Shown: in pieces, positions 16,430 through 26,707 of the stretch | Layout of the letters: each line of letters begins with the position of its first letter | How positions within the stretch are numbered: the stretch's first letter is position 1 | Origin: Legionella sp. | GTDB taxonomy: Bacteria; Pseudomonadota; Gammaproteobacteria; Legionellales; Legionellaceae | Direction of reading: 5' to 3' | DNA: 64,000 bases | Assembly (NCBI GenBank): GCA_031291115.1 | Contig: JARLJQ010000010.1 | Span: 113,605 to 177,604 of the forward strand | Notes under the pieces: model-generated | Told to the model about the DNA's origin: nothing | Database searches by the model: none | Seen by the model: only the letters and a program-made list of their open reading frames with translations | Translations under genes and position numbers: made by a program

Positions 16430-17686
16430 ATGAGTATAGATATCAGTCTACGTTCTCAAGAGTTAATTAAAGACTATTGGGCTGCGCATGAACCAGAGTT
16501 TCTAGATTCTTCTCAATCCGTGGCGTCTATTGATTTTGCCACCTTACTTTCCTGGTTGGATGATAAATCAGTCAATGCTGCCGATCAGACAAAAAAAACG
16601 CGACAGGAACTTGAATTTATTTTGTTGTCTTTGCATGCCGAATTATTACATACTTTATTTATGGCGATGCGAGATAATGAAATTCAGCGCAAAAAACCTA
16701 AAGAAGACCCCACGTATAAAGATAAAATAAAATTCATTCTGTTGCTGTTAGCAGGTATCTTAGTTAAGACCTGTGAAGGTTTTGATATTGTTGCCACGAT
16801 GATGGGCATTTTCTTCCTGCCAACACTAATTATCCTTCTTAGTGGTCTTGCTTTTTCTTCCCTATCTATTCTGATGTTTTGTGGTTTTGATTTAGTTAGA
16901 GTGTCAAATAATTTAGGCGTAAAACTAAGTGACGCGAATAAATTATTAGATATTTATGTACAGCAACTGCATGAAATAAAATACATAAGAAAGAAAATTG
17001 CAGCCTATACTCTTTCCGATTTAAGCGTTAGTGAATTACACGAGCTGCAACAGATACTGGACATGCTGCAAAAACGCTTTGTCAAGGTGTCTGCCGCGGG
17101 TGAGCAATTTGATCTGATCCTCAATAGTATGCCGATGCAAATTGCTAAATTCGTATTTGCCTGTACTGGTTCGTTACTGTTTTTTGGTGGATCATTTTGC
17201 GCGGCACAAACCACATCACTTTTTATGCTGAGTCTTTTTATGGTTGCAGTGACACCAGCGTCTTTATCTGTATTACTTTTTAGCACGGCCGTAGGTCTTG
17301 CTGCTTTTAGTTTGTATTGGTGTATTGAATTCCCTGGCATTAAACGATTACTTGGCGGTTGGTTTGGTTTGGATGAAGATAAAGTCGATATTTTATGTGA
17401 CAAAGATTTACTAGGAAAAGAAGAGAGAAAATTAGCTAAATTACAGAACAATGTACTTTGTACTTTGCGATTAAAAGGGCGATTAGCACAATTGGAGCAT
17501 CATTCTTATGGTCAGGAAGAGCTGGAGGAAGACGCTCTTGTGGCTCATGAGTCAGGTAACAAGCCCATTCAACCACGAACCCTCGTTGGCACTAATCCGT
17601 ATTCCTTTATGAACCCGCGTTCGCGTTCTGCATCTGTTGTGGAAGTTGATTCTGCATTGGATCATGCAGTGCCGGGTTGCCAATAG
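16430..17686 (+). CDS. Legionella-type membrane/helical protein, candidate Dot/Icm effector (Lem29-like position)
   Basis: No enzymatic domain is recognised. The ATG at 16430 gives 418 aa; GTG 16418 with GGGGG upstream is a real alternative. The TTG at 16346 would precede the likely transcript start and is excluded. Parts in order: soluble N-terminus of about 100 aa, hydrophobic hairpin, helical region of about 90 aa, second hydrophobic block (about 240-320), then a hydrophilic tail with a Glu-rich stretch (EELEED) and a Ser/Arg run (RSRSAS). The layout mirrors the gene at 12880. A PmrA-like box lies upstream. By recalled gene order it would match lpg2804 (Lem29), which I could not verify. 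Confidence 0.6.
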   Translation: MSIDISLRSQELIKDYWAAHEPEFLDSSQSVASIDFATLLSWLDDKSVNAADQTKKTRQELEFILLSLHAELLHTLFMAMRDNEIQRKKPKEDPTYKDKIKFILLLLAGILVKTCEGFDIVATMMGIFFLPTLIILLSGLAFSSLSILMFCGFDLVRVSNNLGVKLSDANKLLDIYVQQLHEIKYIRKKIAAYTLSDLSVSELHELQQILDMLQKRFVKVSAAGEQFDLILNSMPMQIAKFVFACTGSLLFFGGSFCAAQTTSLFMLSLFMVAVTPASLSVLLFSTAVGLAAFSLYWCIEFPGIKRLLGGWFGLDEDKVDILCDKDLLGKEERKLAKLQNNVLCTLRLKGRLAQLEHHSYGQEELEEDALVAHESGNKPIQPRTLVGTNPYSFMNPRSRSASVVEVDSALDHAVPGCQ

Positions 17687-17691
17687 TTTAT

Positions 17692-18384
17692 TTAGATATT
17701 TAAGATATGTTTTACAAAAGGAATCGTAATTTTTCGTTGTGCGGCAAGTGAAGCATCATCAAGGCGGTTAAGTAATTGATGTAAATCATGCATATTACGT
17801 GAACATCGACTTAAGAGAAATTGCCCTACACTTTCTGGTAAATCAAATCCACGTCTTAAAGCATGCAGCTTCAAAGTATTAATTTTATCTTCATCATTAA
17901 GCTCCATCAATTGGATGACTAGTCCCCAGCTTAAACGAGAATGTAAATCAGCAAGCTTAATAGGTAAAGTGGCAGGAGACTGATTGCCTGAAATAATTAA
18001 AAGGCTTTTATCCATGTCTTTGATTTTATTATACAAATGAAATAAAGCTTCTTCCCATGCCGCATCATTGGCAATGGCATCAATATCATCAATACAAACC
18101 AGGGTTTGATCTTCCAGACCTTCAATGGTTTGTGGTCCCCACTCTTTAAGAAGATGCAATGGCAGATAGACAGCAGATTGATTTGAGCTGATTTCCTGGC
18201 AGCAAGCCTGTAATAAATGGGATTTACCGTTGCCTTTGGCGCCCCAGAGATAAAGCAGGCGATCTTCTTGAAGCGTTAGCATCTGGTGCAACTGCTGTTG
18301 CAGCAGCTGATTGCTTCCCCAGTTAAAGTCAGCCAAGGTTGCTTCATCGTTTAGCTTTATGGCTAATGCCAACTGTTTGTTCAT
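17692..18384 (-). CDS. hda: DnaA regulatory inactivator Hda (DnaA-related)
   Basis: The 230-aa protein has an AAA+ fold with Walker A GAKGNGKS at 48-55 and Walker B VCIDDIDA, and lacks the DnaA DNA-binding domain. Hda works with the beta clamp to stimulate ATP hydrolysis by DnaA and so prevents re-initiation. The N-terminal MNKQLALAIKL resembles the clamp-binding QLxLxx motif. Its ATG overlaps the pgsA-like stop by one base (TAATG), so the two genes are translationally coupled, as in other gammaproteobacteria. Confidence 0.94.
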   Translation of the reverse strand: MNKQLALAIKLNDEATLADFNWGSNQLLQQQLHQMLTLQEDRLLYLWGAKGNGKSHLLQACCQEISSNQSAVYLPLHLLKEWGPQTIEGLEDQTLVCIDDIDAIANDAAWEEALFHLYNKIKDMDKSLLIISGNQSPATLPIKLADLHSRLSWGLVIQLMELNDEDKINTLKLHALRRGFDLPESVGQFLLSRCSRNMHDLHQLLNRLDDASLAAQRKITIPFVKHILNI

Positions 18385-18941
18385 TATGGAAGTTCTTTTT
18401 TAGGCCAGGCTTTTCTGCTCCAGGTGCACATATAATCAATATATGTGATGGCCGTAGTGAGCGTTGTTAAGCAAATTAAGGTGTTGCGTACGTAATTGGG
18501 AAATTGAAAAAAAGCAAGTTCAAACAAACATAAAGTCACAAGAGTCAGCTGTAATGCCGTATTAATTTTGCTGAGTGATGTGGGTATAAAATCCAGTTTG
18601 CGACGAATAAAGTAGTACCAGGCCATAACACCCATAGAGATTGTTAAGTCTCGTAAAAACACAAGAGCGACTAGCCACCAAGGCAATATGCCAATTAAGG
18701 CTAATGAAATGAAACTGGAGGCAATTAATAATTTATCCGCTAAAGGATCAACAAAAGAGCCAAAAAAGCTTTGCCAGCCAAATCTTCGGGCTAAAATGCC
18801 GTCCAAACCATCAGTGAGGCCAGCTAAAATAAAGGTGTAAAACGAGTTAACGTATTCCTGCTGATATAAAAATATCAAAAAAGGAGCGATTAGCCCTAAA
18901 CGGAACAGTGTCAACGCATTAGGTATATGTTTCAGTATCAT
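18384..18941 (-). CDS. CDP-alcohol phosphatidyltransferase, PgsA-like
   Basis: The 185-aa integral membrane protein has the complete family motif: D44-x2-D47-G48-x2-A51-R52, G61, D65 and D69. Length and sequence resemble phosphatidylglycerophosphate synthase, which makes PGP from CDP-diacylglycerol and glycerol-3-phosphate. Legionella genomes can hold more than one CDP-alcohol phosphatidyltransferase, so the exact substrate is not certain. It is the first gene of a two-gene unit with hda. Confidence 0.85.
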   Translation of the reverse strand: MILKHIPNALTLFRLGLIAPFLIFLYQQEYVNSFYTFILAGLTDGLDGILARRFGWQSFFGSFVDPLADKLLIASSFISLALIGILPWWLVALVFLRDLTISMGVMAWYYFIRRKLDFIPTSLSKINTALQLTLVTLCLFELAFFQFPNYVRNTLICLTTLTTAITYIDYMCTWSRKAWPKKELP

Positions 18942-19161
18942 AGGCCATACGATAATTAAAGTACCCTATTGAAAAACAAAGGGGCTCTATATTTTGCGTC
19001 AATTGAGACACCTGAACACTTCAGATGCAGCACCCTGACGATGATTAGATACTAGTTTATACAATACTCATGACTCTGTCACGCTATTGAGTATCCTATC
19101 TTGGTTATTCATTACAAATACGTGGTAGAATCGCACCATTTTCTGCTTCAGAGTAATGTAA

Positions 19162-21138
19162 ATGAGGTACAGGCCTGATATTGATGGACTAAGAGCGATT
19201 GCTATAATCCTGGTTTTAATTTATCACGGTGGTCTTAGTTATTTTCCTTCAGGGTTTATTGGGGTTGATGTATTTTTTGTGATTTCCGGATTTTTAATCA
19301 CCAGTATTATTCATGAGTCATTAAATAAGCAACAATTTTCCTTTGTAGATTTTTATAATCGTCGCTTATGGCGTTTGCAACCGGTATTTATTTGTTTTCT
19401 CTTTATTATAATGGCATTAACATTATTGTTTTTTTTGCCTGATGATTTAATGCAGTACAGCAAAAGCGCGCGCAAAACGGCTTTATTTACCTCAAATATG
19501 TTTTTTAATAAGACAACTACAGGGTATTTTTCGCCCGATACACATCAATTACCCTTACTGCATACCTGGTCTTTATCTATAGAATGGCAATGTTATTTGA
19601 TCTTACCTTTGATAATGTACGGTTTGCATCGCTTGTTTCACAAAAAACAGTTACTAATGGTCGTACATCTGCTTACTTTAGCCTGTTTTTTATTGACCTT
19701 GCACAGCTCCAAAACGATGCCAGCACAAACCTATTACCAGTTTTCCAGTCGATTATTTGAGTTTTTGATTGGCTCGTGTATTGCGCTACTGCCTTTAACC
19801 AGTATTTCAATTAACAAATATATTCTAGGTATGATTGGCGGCTTCGCTTTAGTTCTTATTTTTTACATAGCCAGTCTGGATCATATTTTATTAGGTTATC
19901 CCAATTGGTATGCTTTTTCTGTCTGTATGGCAACTGCCGTACTGATTGCGCTGGGTACATTTTATCCCAATCATTTTTTTATCAAGCTACTTACCTTTAA
20001 GCCCTTGGTTTTTATCGGGCTATTGTCTTATTCATTGTATATTTGGCATTGGGCATTCTTTGCAATTCTGAGATACCACAATATTGAAGAAACCTCAGGC
20101 GTTATTTTTGCTACCTACGCGCTTATTTTTTTTGTGGCTTATCTCTCCTGGAAATACATTGAAAAACCAACTCGTCGCTTTAATTCGATTAAATTTCGCT
20201 ATACCTTCGTCAGTTTATTATTAGCCCCTATATTTATTATTCATCTAAGTTCGCACTTAATTACGGCTTATAATGGCTTCCCGCAGCGTTTTAATGAGGA
20301 GTTGGTCACTGTTTATCAGCAGCTTGATAAATATGCGAGTTCCCAAAGGCCTTCATGTATTAGTGATAATAGTTCGGGGGCGAATTTGCAGTGCACGATG
20401 GGATCAAAAAAACAAAATGCTAAAAAAGCTTTGATGATTGGCGATTCATTTTCAAACCATTATTGGGGACTGATGGATACCTTTGGGCAGGATGCGGAGG
20501 TCTCAATATTGGCACAAGGCGTCTCCTCCTGTATTACTTTACCCGGAATTTATCTTTATGACTGGTGGCATTTTAAAAATCAAATCTATCTAGAGTGTTT
20601 CGATCAAACTCAAAAATACTACAGCATGATTCAACATAATCATTATGATTACGTCATTATCGGACAAATTTGGAGTAATTATTTATCGGATAAAGTAATC
20701 ACTAAATTAGACGATGAGCGCTCCTTATTATTAGCAAAAAAACGAATAGAAATGGCATTGGATAATGCATTAAAGACAATTACTGAATCAGGTGCAAAAC
20801 CTGTTTTAATAAAAACAACCGCATTGATGCAAGAAAATTTTCACGACTGTTTTTTTAAACACATTAAACTGCGGCAAGCTTATGATCCAAAACAATGTAG
20901 TTTTAATTTAACCGTATCTGATTCAGAGCAGTGGTTTGGCAATCTGTTTCATAAAATGAAAAACAAATACCCGCAACTTATCGTGATTGATCCTAAAAAA
21001 GTGCAGTGTGAGCAGGGTAGATGTGCCGCAGATGTAAATGGTGTTCCAGTTTATCGCGATGTGGGGCATATTACTGATTATGCATCGTATCAATTTGGTA
21101 AATTGTATCTAAAGAAATTTCATAATCCATTAATATAA
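19162..21138 (+). CDS. Acyltransferase-3 / SGNH fusion protein (O-acetylase, OafA-like)
   Basis: The 658-aa protein has an N-terminal acyltransferase-3 domain of about 10 membrane helices, starting MRYRPDIDGLRAIAIILVLI, and a C-terminal periplasmic SGNH domain. SGNH features are visible: GDSFSNH with catalytic S429, and a D633-x-x-H636 pair. Such fusions transfer acetyl groups from the cytoplasm onto lipopolysaccharide O-antigen, capsule or peptidoglycan. The target here is unknown. No strong ribosome site was found before the ATG, but the N-terminal motif fixes the start. It stands alone between pgsA and yhbY. Confidence 0.9.
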   Translation: MRYRPDIDGLRAIAIILVLIYHGGLSYFPSGFIGVDVFFVISGFLITSIIHESLNKQQFSFVDFYNRRLWRLQPVFICFLFIIMALTLLFFLPDDLMQYSKSARKTALFTSNMFFNKTTTGYFSPDTHQLPLLHTWSLSIEWQCYLILPLIMYGLHRLFHKKQLLMVVHLLTLACFLLTLHSSKTMPAQTYYQFSSRLFEFLIGSCIALLPLTSISINKYILGMIGGFALVLIFYIASLDHILLGYPNWYAFSVCMATAVLIALGTFYPNHFFIKLLTFKPLVFIGLLSYSLYIWHWAFFAILRYHNIEETSGVIFATYALIFFVAYLSWKYIEKPTRRFNSIKFRYTFVSLLLAPIFIIHLSSHLITAYNGFPQRFNEELVTVYQQLDKYASSQRPSCISDNSSGANLQCTMGSKKQNAKKALMIGDSFSNHYWGLMDTFGQDAEVSILAQGVSSCITLPGIYLYDWWHFKNQIYLECFDQTQKYYSMIQHNHYDYVIIGQIWSNYLSDKVITKLDDERSLLLAKKRIEMALDNALKTITESGAKPVLIKTTALMQENFHDCFFKHIKLRQAYDPKQCSFNLTVSDSEQWFGNLFHKMKNKYPQLIVIDPKKVQCEQGRCAADVNGVPVYRDVGHITDYASYQFGKLYLKKFHNPLI

Positions 21139-21158
21139 CTTAGACCTTTTTACCTGAT

Positions 21159-21202
21159 CCGTTCGTGCTGAGGACTTATATATCAGTCCTCAGCACGAAC
21201 GG
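21159..21202. terminator. Strong 18-bp hairpin, bidirectional terminator or repeat remnant
   Basis: Arms at 21159-21176 (CCGTTCGTGCTGAGGACT) and 21185-21202 are perfect inverted repeats with an 8-nt loop, between convergent acyltransferase and yhbY genes. The arm sequence resembles interspersed repeats seen in other bacteria. Confidence 0.6.
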
Positions 21203-21270
21203 TGCTGTGGTAGGCGATAGATCTAATGGCTCTTATATTTCGAGCGGATGTTATTTTAAAGCAGCTTCAA

Positions 21271-21609
21271 TTACTGCCTGGTTCTACGCGCAGGCTGGCG
21301 CGCTTTGCCTCGCCCGGTATCCTTAGTATCGCGAACGACCTCTTTCTCTTCATTTTTACGATAAATAATTGCTGTATTACCAATCAATTGCACTAACTCA
21401 GCCTTTAATTGCGCACACAATTCAGTGGCCATTTGGATTCGGTCTTCTTTTTCAGCGCCATTAATTTTAACTTTAATAAGCTCATGCGACTGTAAGGCAA
21501 TATGGGTTTCTGCAATAACGGCTTCAGTTAATCCTTTAGTACCTAAAAGCACTACGGGTTTCAAATGATGTGCTTGGGCTTTAAGAGATTTTTTGAACGA
21601 AGTATCCAC
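21271..21609 (-). CDS. yhbY: YhbY family RNA-binding protein (CRM domain)
   Basis: The 112-aa protein has one CRM domain with the GxxG loop (LGTKGLTE) and a basic Arg/Lys/Gly tail. YhbY binds pre-50S ribosomal particles and helps ribosome assembly. It is divergent from rlmE with a 97-nt gap, the same arrangement as in E. coli and Pseudomonas, which supports orthology. Confidence 0.93.
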   Translation of the reverse strand: MDTSFKKSLKAQAHHLKPVVLLGTKGLTEAVIAETHIALQSHELIKVKINGAEKEDRIQMATELCAQLKAELVQLIGNTAIIYRKNEEKEVVRDTKDTGRGKARQPARRTRQ

Positions 21610-21706
21610 TATATGATGTTCCTAAATAATAAAATGGTAAATTATTGCACGTTTTGCTGGGAAACGGTAGTGAAATTCAGTATCATATATTAAATTGATA
21701 CAATAA

Positions 21707-22336
21707 ATGATGACTATGAGTCGTACCAAAAGTAGTAAACAGTGGTTGCTAGAGCATTTTAATGATGTTTATGTGAAAAAAGCACAGGCAGAAGGCTACC
21801 GTAGCCGTGCTGTGTATAAATTAAAAGAAGTCGATGAAAAAGAGCACTTACTTAAACCCGGCATGACTGTAGTTGATCTGGGGGCTGCCCCAGGTGGATG
21901 GACGCAGTATGTCACTCAACGCTTGCAAGGTCATGGTCGCGTACTGGCACTGGACATTTTACCTATGGATTCTTTGCCGGATGTAGATTTTGTTCTGGGT
22001 GATTTTCGTGAAGATGCAGTCATGCAGCAATTGATGGATTTAATTCCTGTGCGCAGTGTGGACTTGTTATTATCAGATATGGCCCCAAATATGAGTGGCA
22101 CAACAGCAATAGATATTCCTCGAGCGATGTATTTGGTGGAGTTGGCTTTTGATTTTGCGGATAAAATGTTAAAGCCAGGTGGCTCTATGTTGATAAAAAT
22201 ATTCCATGGCTCAGGCTTTGATGACATAGTAAAACAGGCGAAGGCATCCTTTGATCGGGTTGTTATTCGTAAACCAGCAGCTTCACGTGCGCGTTCAAAA
22301 GAAACCTATTTACTGGCAAAGGGCTACAATTTATAG
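21707..22336 (+). CDS. rlmE: 23S rRNA (uridine2552-2'-O)-methyltransferase RlmE
   Basis: The 209-aa protein equals E. coli RlmE/FtsJ in length and has the SAM-binding motif VVDLGAAPGGWTQY, then LLSDMAPNMSG and the late LIKIFHG segment that supply the K-D-K-E catalytic set. It methylates U2552 in the ribosomal A-loop, a late step in 50S assembly. ATG at 21707, 21710 or 21716 could be the start; no clear ribosome site separates them. It begins the rlmE-ftsH-folP-glmM run. Confidence 0.95.
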   Translation: MMTMSRTKSSKQWLLEHFNDVYVKKAQAEGYRSRAVYKLKEVDEKEHLLKPGMTVVDLGAAPGGWTQYVTQRLQGHGRVLALDILPMDSLPDVDFVLGDFREDAVMQQLMDLIPVRSVDLLLSDMAPNMSGTTAIDIPRAMYLVELAFDFADKMLKPGGSMLIKIFHGSGFDDIVKQAKASFDRVVIRKPAASRARSKETYLLAKGYNL

Positions 22337-22401
22337 TAACTTTATAATAATAAGAAATTCGTTCTCACCACAACGCGATACGAACTAACGAGGTTAATAC
22401 T

Positions 22402-24324
22402 TTGAACGACATGGTTAAAAATTTGTTTTTATGGTTGATCATAGCGATCGTTCTGGTCTCTGTTTTCAGTAATTTTGGACCTCGAAACGCAGTTGCCGAG
22501 AAAATATCCTACAGTCAATTTTTGAAAGAAGTTGATCAGGGTATGATTAACGCAGTCACCATTGAAGACGATAAAATTATCAAAGGGATGACTAAAAACA
22601 ACAAACGTTTTGTTACGTACATGCCCATGCAAGATAATGCCTTGTTAGGTGAATTGCTAAAAAGCAAAGTAGACGTTAGTGGTCAGGAAAAACAACAAGA
22701 AAGTTTCCTTCTGCACTTATTTATTAATTGGTTTCCCATGCTGCTTTTAATTGGCGTTTGGGTGTTCTTTATGCGCCAAATGCAAGGTGGCGGTGGTCGC
22801 GGTGCGATGTCATTTGGCCGTTCACGTGCGCGTCTTTTGAATGAAGATCAGGTTAAAGTTACTTTTGCAGATGTAGCTGGTGTTGATGAAGCAAAAGATG
22901 AAGTGAAAGAATTGGTCGATTTTCTACGCGATCCAACAAAATTCCAAAACCTTGGCGGACGTATTCCCCGCGGTGTTTTATTGGTGGGTTCTCCTGGTAC
23001 AGGTAAAACCTTATTAGCCAGAGCGGTTGCTGGTGAAGCAAAAGTACCTTTTTTCACTATTTCTGGTTCAGACTTTGTGGAAATGTTTGTGGGTGTTGGC
23101 GCTTCACGAGTTCGTGATATGTTTGAGCAAGCTAAAAAACATGCTCCTTGTATTATTTTTATCGATGAAATTGACGCTGTGGGCAGACATCGTGGCGCAG
23201 GCCTTGGTGGCGGTCATGATGAGCGTGAGCAAACCCTTAACCAATTATTGGTTGAAATGGATGGATTTGAAGGAAGTGAAGGCGTGATTGTGATCGCTGC
23301 AACTAACCGTCCTGATGTTTTAGACCCTGCATTGTTGCGTCCTGGTCGTTTTGATCGCCAGGTAGTTGTGCCTTTACCGGATATTCGCGGTCGTGAACAA
23401 ATATTACGTGTTCATTTGCAAAAAGTTCCAGTAGATGGGCATGTCGAAGTAATGGATATTGCGCGCGGTACTCCTGGATTCTCGGGTGCTGATTTAGCCA
23501 ATCTGGTTAACGAAGCGGCTTTATTTGCAGCACGAGCTAATAAGCGTAAAGTTACCATGGTTGAATTGGAAAAAGCTAAAGATAAAATCATGATGGGAGC
23601 TGAACGTCGTTCTATGGTAATGGACGATAATGAGAAAAAATTGACTGCTTATCATGAAGCAGGACATGCCATTGTTGGTTTATCTGTGCCAGAACATGAT
23701 CCTGTTTATAAAGTCTCTATTATTCCTCGTGGACGTGCCTTGGGCGTTACCATGTTCTTGCCAGAGCAAGATCGCTATAGCCATACGAAGCGTCGTTTAG
23801 AAAGCCAACTATCTAGTTTATTTGGTGGACGACTTGCTGAGGAACTGATTTTTGGACCAGAAAGTGTAACTACTGGGGCCTCTAATGACATTATGCGTTC
23901 TACTGAAATTGCTCGTAAAATGGTTACATCCTGGGGATTGTCTGCTTTGGGACCTTTGACCTTTGGTGAGGAAGAAGAAGAAGTCTTCTTGGGCCGTTCA
24001 ATGAACAAACATAAAGAAATGTCAGATAGAACGGCACAGCAAATTGACGATGAAGTACGTGCTATTATTGATAAAAATTATCAAAGAGCGAAAGAAATCC
24101 TAGTAGCTAATATGGATGCCCTGCATTTAATGGCGCAAAGTCTTATTAAATATGAAACTATTGATGCGTCACAAATAAAGGAAATTATGGCTGGAAAAGA
24201 GCCTACTCCGCCAGAAGACTGGGAGTCATCATCCAAGCCTTTAGAACCGAGTGAAGTAGTTAATGAAGCACCTGCGAAACCTGTTGATCCAGAGGTTCAA
24301 GTCAATCCTGCTGAAGAGCGATAA
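22402..24324 (+). CDS. ftsH: ATP-dependent zinc metalloprotease FtsH
   Basis: The 640-aa protein has two N-terminal membrane helices around a periplasmic segment, an AAA domain with Walker A GSPGTGKT at 196-203 and Walker B IIFIDEID, and the zinc site HEAGH at 418-422. FtsH forms a membrane hexamer that degrades misfolded membrane proteins and short-lived regulators. The start is read as TTG at 22402 because GAGG sits 8 nt before it; the ATG at 22411 would be 17 nt from that site. The C-terminal tail is Pro/Glu-rich. Confidence 0.96.
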   Translation: MNDMVKNLFLWLIIAIVLVSVFSNFGPRNAVAEKISYSQFLKEVDQGMINAVTIEDDKIIKGMTKNNKRFVTYMPMQDNALLGELLKSKVDVSGQEKQQESFLLHLFINWFPMLLLIGVWVFFMRQMQGGGGRGAMSFGRSRARLLNEDQVKVTFADVAGVDEAKDEVKELVDFLRDPTKFQNLGGRIPRGVLLVGSPGTGKTLLARAVAGEAKVPFFTISGSDFVEMFVGVGASRVRDMFEQAKKHAPCIIFIDEIDAVGRHRGAGLGGGHDEREQTLNQLLVEMDGFEGSEGVIVIAATNRPDVLDPALLRPGRFDRQVVVPLPDIRGREQILRVHLQKVPVDGHVEVMDIARGTPGFSGADLANLVNEAALFAARANKRKVTMVELEKAKDKIMMGAERRSMVMDDNEKKLTAYHEAGHAIVGLSVPEHDPVYKVSIIPRGRALGVTMFLPEQDRYSHTKRRLESQLSSLFGGRLAEELIFGPESVTTGASNDIMRSTEIARKMVTSWGLSALGPLTFGEEEEEVFLGRSMNKHKEMSDRTAQQIDDEVRAIIDKNYQRAKEILVANMDALHLMAQSLIKYETIDASQIKEIMAGKEPTPPEDWESSSKPLEPSEVVNEAPAKPVDPEVQVNPAEER

Positions 24325-24353
24325 TTTATTTGGTAAGGGAGTGTTAGTAGCAG

Positions 24354-25217
24354 GTGAATTCAAAGCAATTTATAGGCTGGCTTGCAGAGCGATGCCAGCC
24401 TTCTTCAACTAGGCATCCTGAAAAACCATTAATTATGGGTATCTTAAATGTTACTCCAGATTCTTTCTCTGATGGTGGTAAGTTTTTATCAATGGATAGA
24501 GCTTGTGAGCAAGCCTTCCATTTGATGAGTCGTGGGGCTGATATAATTGATGTTGGTGGACAATCAACGAAGCCTGGCTCATTGTCAGTATCAGTAGATG
24601 ATGAGTTAAGTAGAGTCGTACCGGTGATAGAGCATATTCGTGCTCATTCAAATATTTGTATTTCGATTGATACAAATAAGCCAGAAGTAATGGAAGCGGC
24701 AATTAAGGCCGGTGCTGATGTGATTAATGATGTTTATGCTTTACGTACGAAAGGTGCTCTGGCAATGGCGGCAGAATTAGCTGTTCCCGTGTGTTTAATG
24801 CACATGCAAGGTGAACCACAAACAATGCAACAAAACCCTTCTTATCCAGAGGGAGTACTTGTTGCTGTACAGCAGTTTTTTGTAGAACGTATCAATACCT
24901 GCCTAAGCGCAGGTATTGATAAAAAGAATTTAATTTTAGATCCAGGCTTTGGTTTTGGAAAATCCGTCCAAGATAACTTATATTTAATTAATAAATTGGA
25001 TTGTTTTGCTGAATTTGAGCAGCCTCTTCTTTTAGGTGTTTCGCGCAAAAGTACTATTGGCGCGTTACTTGATAAAGAGGTTGGTGATCGAATGATTGGT
25101 GGTATCGCCTTAGCTGTGTATGCAGCGTTAAAAGGTGTTGGGATCATAAGAACGCATGATGTAGATGAAACACATCAGGCGTTGCAGATTATTGATAAAG
25201 TAAGTCAAGCTAATTGA
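24354..25217 (+). CDS. folP: Dihydropteroate synthase
   Basis: The 287-aa protein has the family signatures [37 protein letters not shown] and [10 protein letters not shown]. It condenses p-aminobenzoate with dihydropterin pyrophosphate in folate synthesis and is the sulfonamide target. The start is GTG at 24354; the first in-frame ATG falls inside the first motif and is too late. It follows ftsH by 29 nt and abuts glmM, as in E. coli. Confidence 0.95.
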   Translation: MNSKQFIGWLAERCQPSSTRHPEKPLIMGILNVTPDSFSDGGKFLSMDRACEQAFHLMSRGADIIDVGGQSTKPGSLSVSVDDELSRVVPVIEHIRAHSNICISIDTNKPEVMEAAIKAGADVINDVYALRTKGALAMAAELAVPVCLMHMQGEPQTMQQNPSYPEGVLVAVQQFFVERINTCLSAGIDKKNLILDPGFGFGKSVQDNLYLINKLDCFAEFEQPLLLGVSRKSTIGALLDKEVGDRMIGGIALAVYAALKGVGIIRTHDVDETHQALQIIDKVSQAN

Positions 25218-25231
25218 ATGAGGTGGTAGGG

Positions 25232-26584
25232 ATGAGTCAACGCAAATATTTTGGTACCGACGGTATACGTGGACATGTTGGTTTATCAAATATTAATCCG
25301 GAATTTGTATTGAAATTAGGTTGGGCAGTAGGTCGAGTGCTTGCTAACGGCCACAGGAAAAAAGTAGTTATTGGTAAAGATACACGCGTTTCAGGCTATA
25401 TGCTTGAATCAGCACTGGAAGCAGGTTTATCTGCCGCTGGCGTGGATGTTGCCTTGTTAGGTCCTATGCCAACACCGGCCATTGCTTATTTAACACAAAC
25501 GTTGAGAGCGAATGCAGGTATTGTAATTAGTGCATCACATAATCTGTTTCAAGATAACGGCATTAAGTTTTTTTCAGCTGAAGGCGGTAAGTTACCCGAT
25601 AGCGTTGAGCTTGCGATTGAAGCTGAAATTGAAACGCAGATGCAAACCGTTTCTTCTGAAAAATTAGGTAAAGCAACACGAATCAGTGATGCCACTGGTC
25701 GTTATATTGAATTTTGTAAATCAACCATTCCTTCTTTAACACGTTTATCTGGCTTAAAAATTGTTGTTGACTGTGCTAATGGTGCAACCTATCACATTGC
25801 TCCAAATGTATTTTCAGAGTTGGGCGCACAGGTTACTTCAATTGGTAATAAACCCGATGGATTTAATATTAATCAAGATTGCGGTTCAACAGCTCCTGAG
25901 CATTTAATTCAGAAAGTGTTAAATAGTGGTGCGGATATCGGTGTTGGTTTAGATGGTGATGGCGATCGAGTCATCCTGGTTGATGCACACGGCAATTTAG
26001 TCGATGGTGATCAAATCCTTTATATCATTGCTAAAGACAGACACCAACGCGGCCTTTTAAATGGCGGTGTTGTAGGTACTTTAATGAGTAACTATGGTCT
26101 GGAAATAGCTATGGCAGAACTTGGTATACCGTTCTTACGTTCCAATGTAGGTGATCGTTATGTTTTAGAAACTTTGCGTGCGAAAAATTGGCGTATAGGT
26201 GGCGAAGCATCTGGTCATATCGTCTGTCTTGATAAAACAACTACAGGTGATGGAATTGTAGCCGCCTTACAAGTATTGGCAATTATGATTAAACAAGGTA
26301 AAACATTGCAAGAGCTTACCGAGGGAATTACTTTGTTGCCTCAGAGCCTGGTTAATTTAAAAACCGACCATGCCTTAATTTTGGCACAAAATACGGATGT
26401 GATTGAAGTAGTGAAGAATTTGGAGATCAGTTTACATGGTGAAGGCCGTGTCTTGCTACGACCTTCTGGTACAGAACCTTTACTGCGTGTGATGGTTGAG
26501 GGTGCGGACAAATCTTTAGTATTACAGCAAGCACAACAGTTGTGTGACCAAATAAGCCAAATTGAAAGTAATTTGCATAATTAA
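25232..26584 (+). CDS. glmM: Phosphoglucosamine mutase
   Basis: From the ATG at 25232 the protein has 450 aa, starting [14 protein letters not shown]. The phosphoserine is S102 in SASHN, as in E. coli, with the metal-binding DGDGDR and the late [12 protein letters not shown] phosphate loop. It converts glucosamine-6-phosphate to glucosamine-1-phosphate for cell-wall precursors. An ATG at 25214 overlapping the folP stop is possible, but a purine-rich GGTAGGG sits just before 25232 and the family starts there. Confidence 0.95.
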   Translation: MSQRKYFGTDGIRGHVGLSNINPEFVLKLGWAVGRVLANGHRKKVVIGKDTRVSGYMLESALEAGLSAAGVDVALLGPMPTPAIAYLTQTLRANAGIVISASHNLFQDNGIKFFSAEGGKLPDSVELAIEAEIETQMQTVSSEKLGKATRISDATGRYIEFCKSTIPSLTRLSGLKIVVDCANGATYHIAPNVFSELGAQVTSIGNKPDGFNINQDCGSTAPEHLIQKVLNSGADIGVGLDGDGDRVILVDAHGNLVDGDQILYIIAKDRHQRGLLNGGVVGTLMSNYGLEIAMAELGIPFLRSNVGDRYVLETLRAKNWRIGGEASGHIVCLDKTTTGDGIVAALQVLAIMIKQGKTLQELTEGITLLPQSLVNLKTDHALILAQNTDVIEVVKNLEISLHGEGRVLLRPSGTEPLLRVMVEGADKSLVLQQAQQLCDQISQIESNLHN

Positions 26585-26592
26585 TAGCAATG

Positions 26593-26630
26593 AACGCAGG
26601 CCGGGTTACAACCCGGCCTGCGTTTTTTTA
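26593..26630 (+). terminator. Rho-independent terminator after glmM
   Basis: A long GC-rich stem (AACGCAGGCCGGGTT and its complement) is followed by seven T. It ends the rlmE-ftsH-folP-glmM unit. Confidence 0.93.
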
Positions 26631-26707
26631 TAAAAAAATCATGATAGGACTACACATCCGCAGTGACTTTGGGTATAGTCTCGCAGTTGAAAGCGAGAGG
26701 GCAGCTT

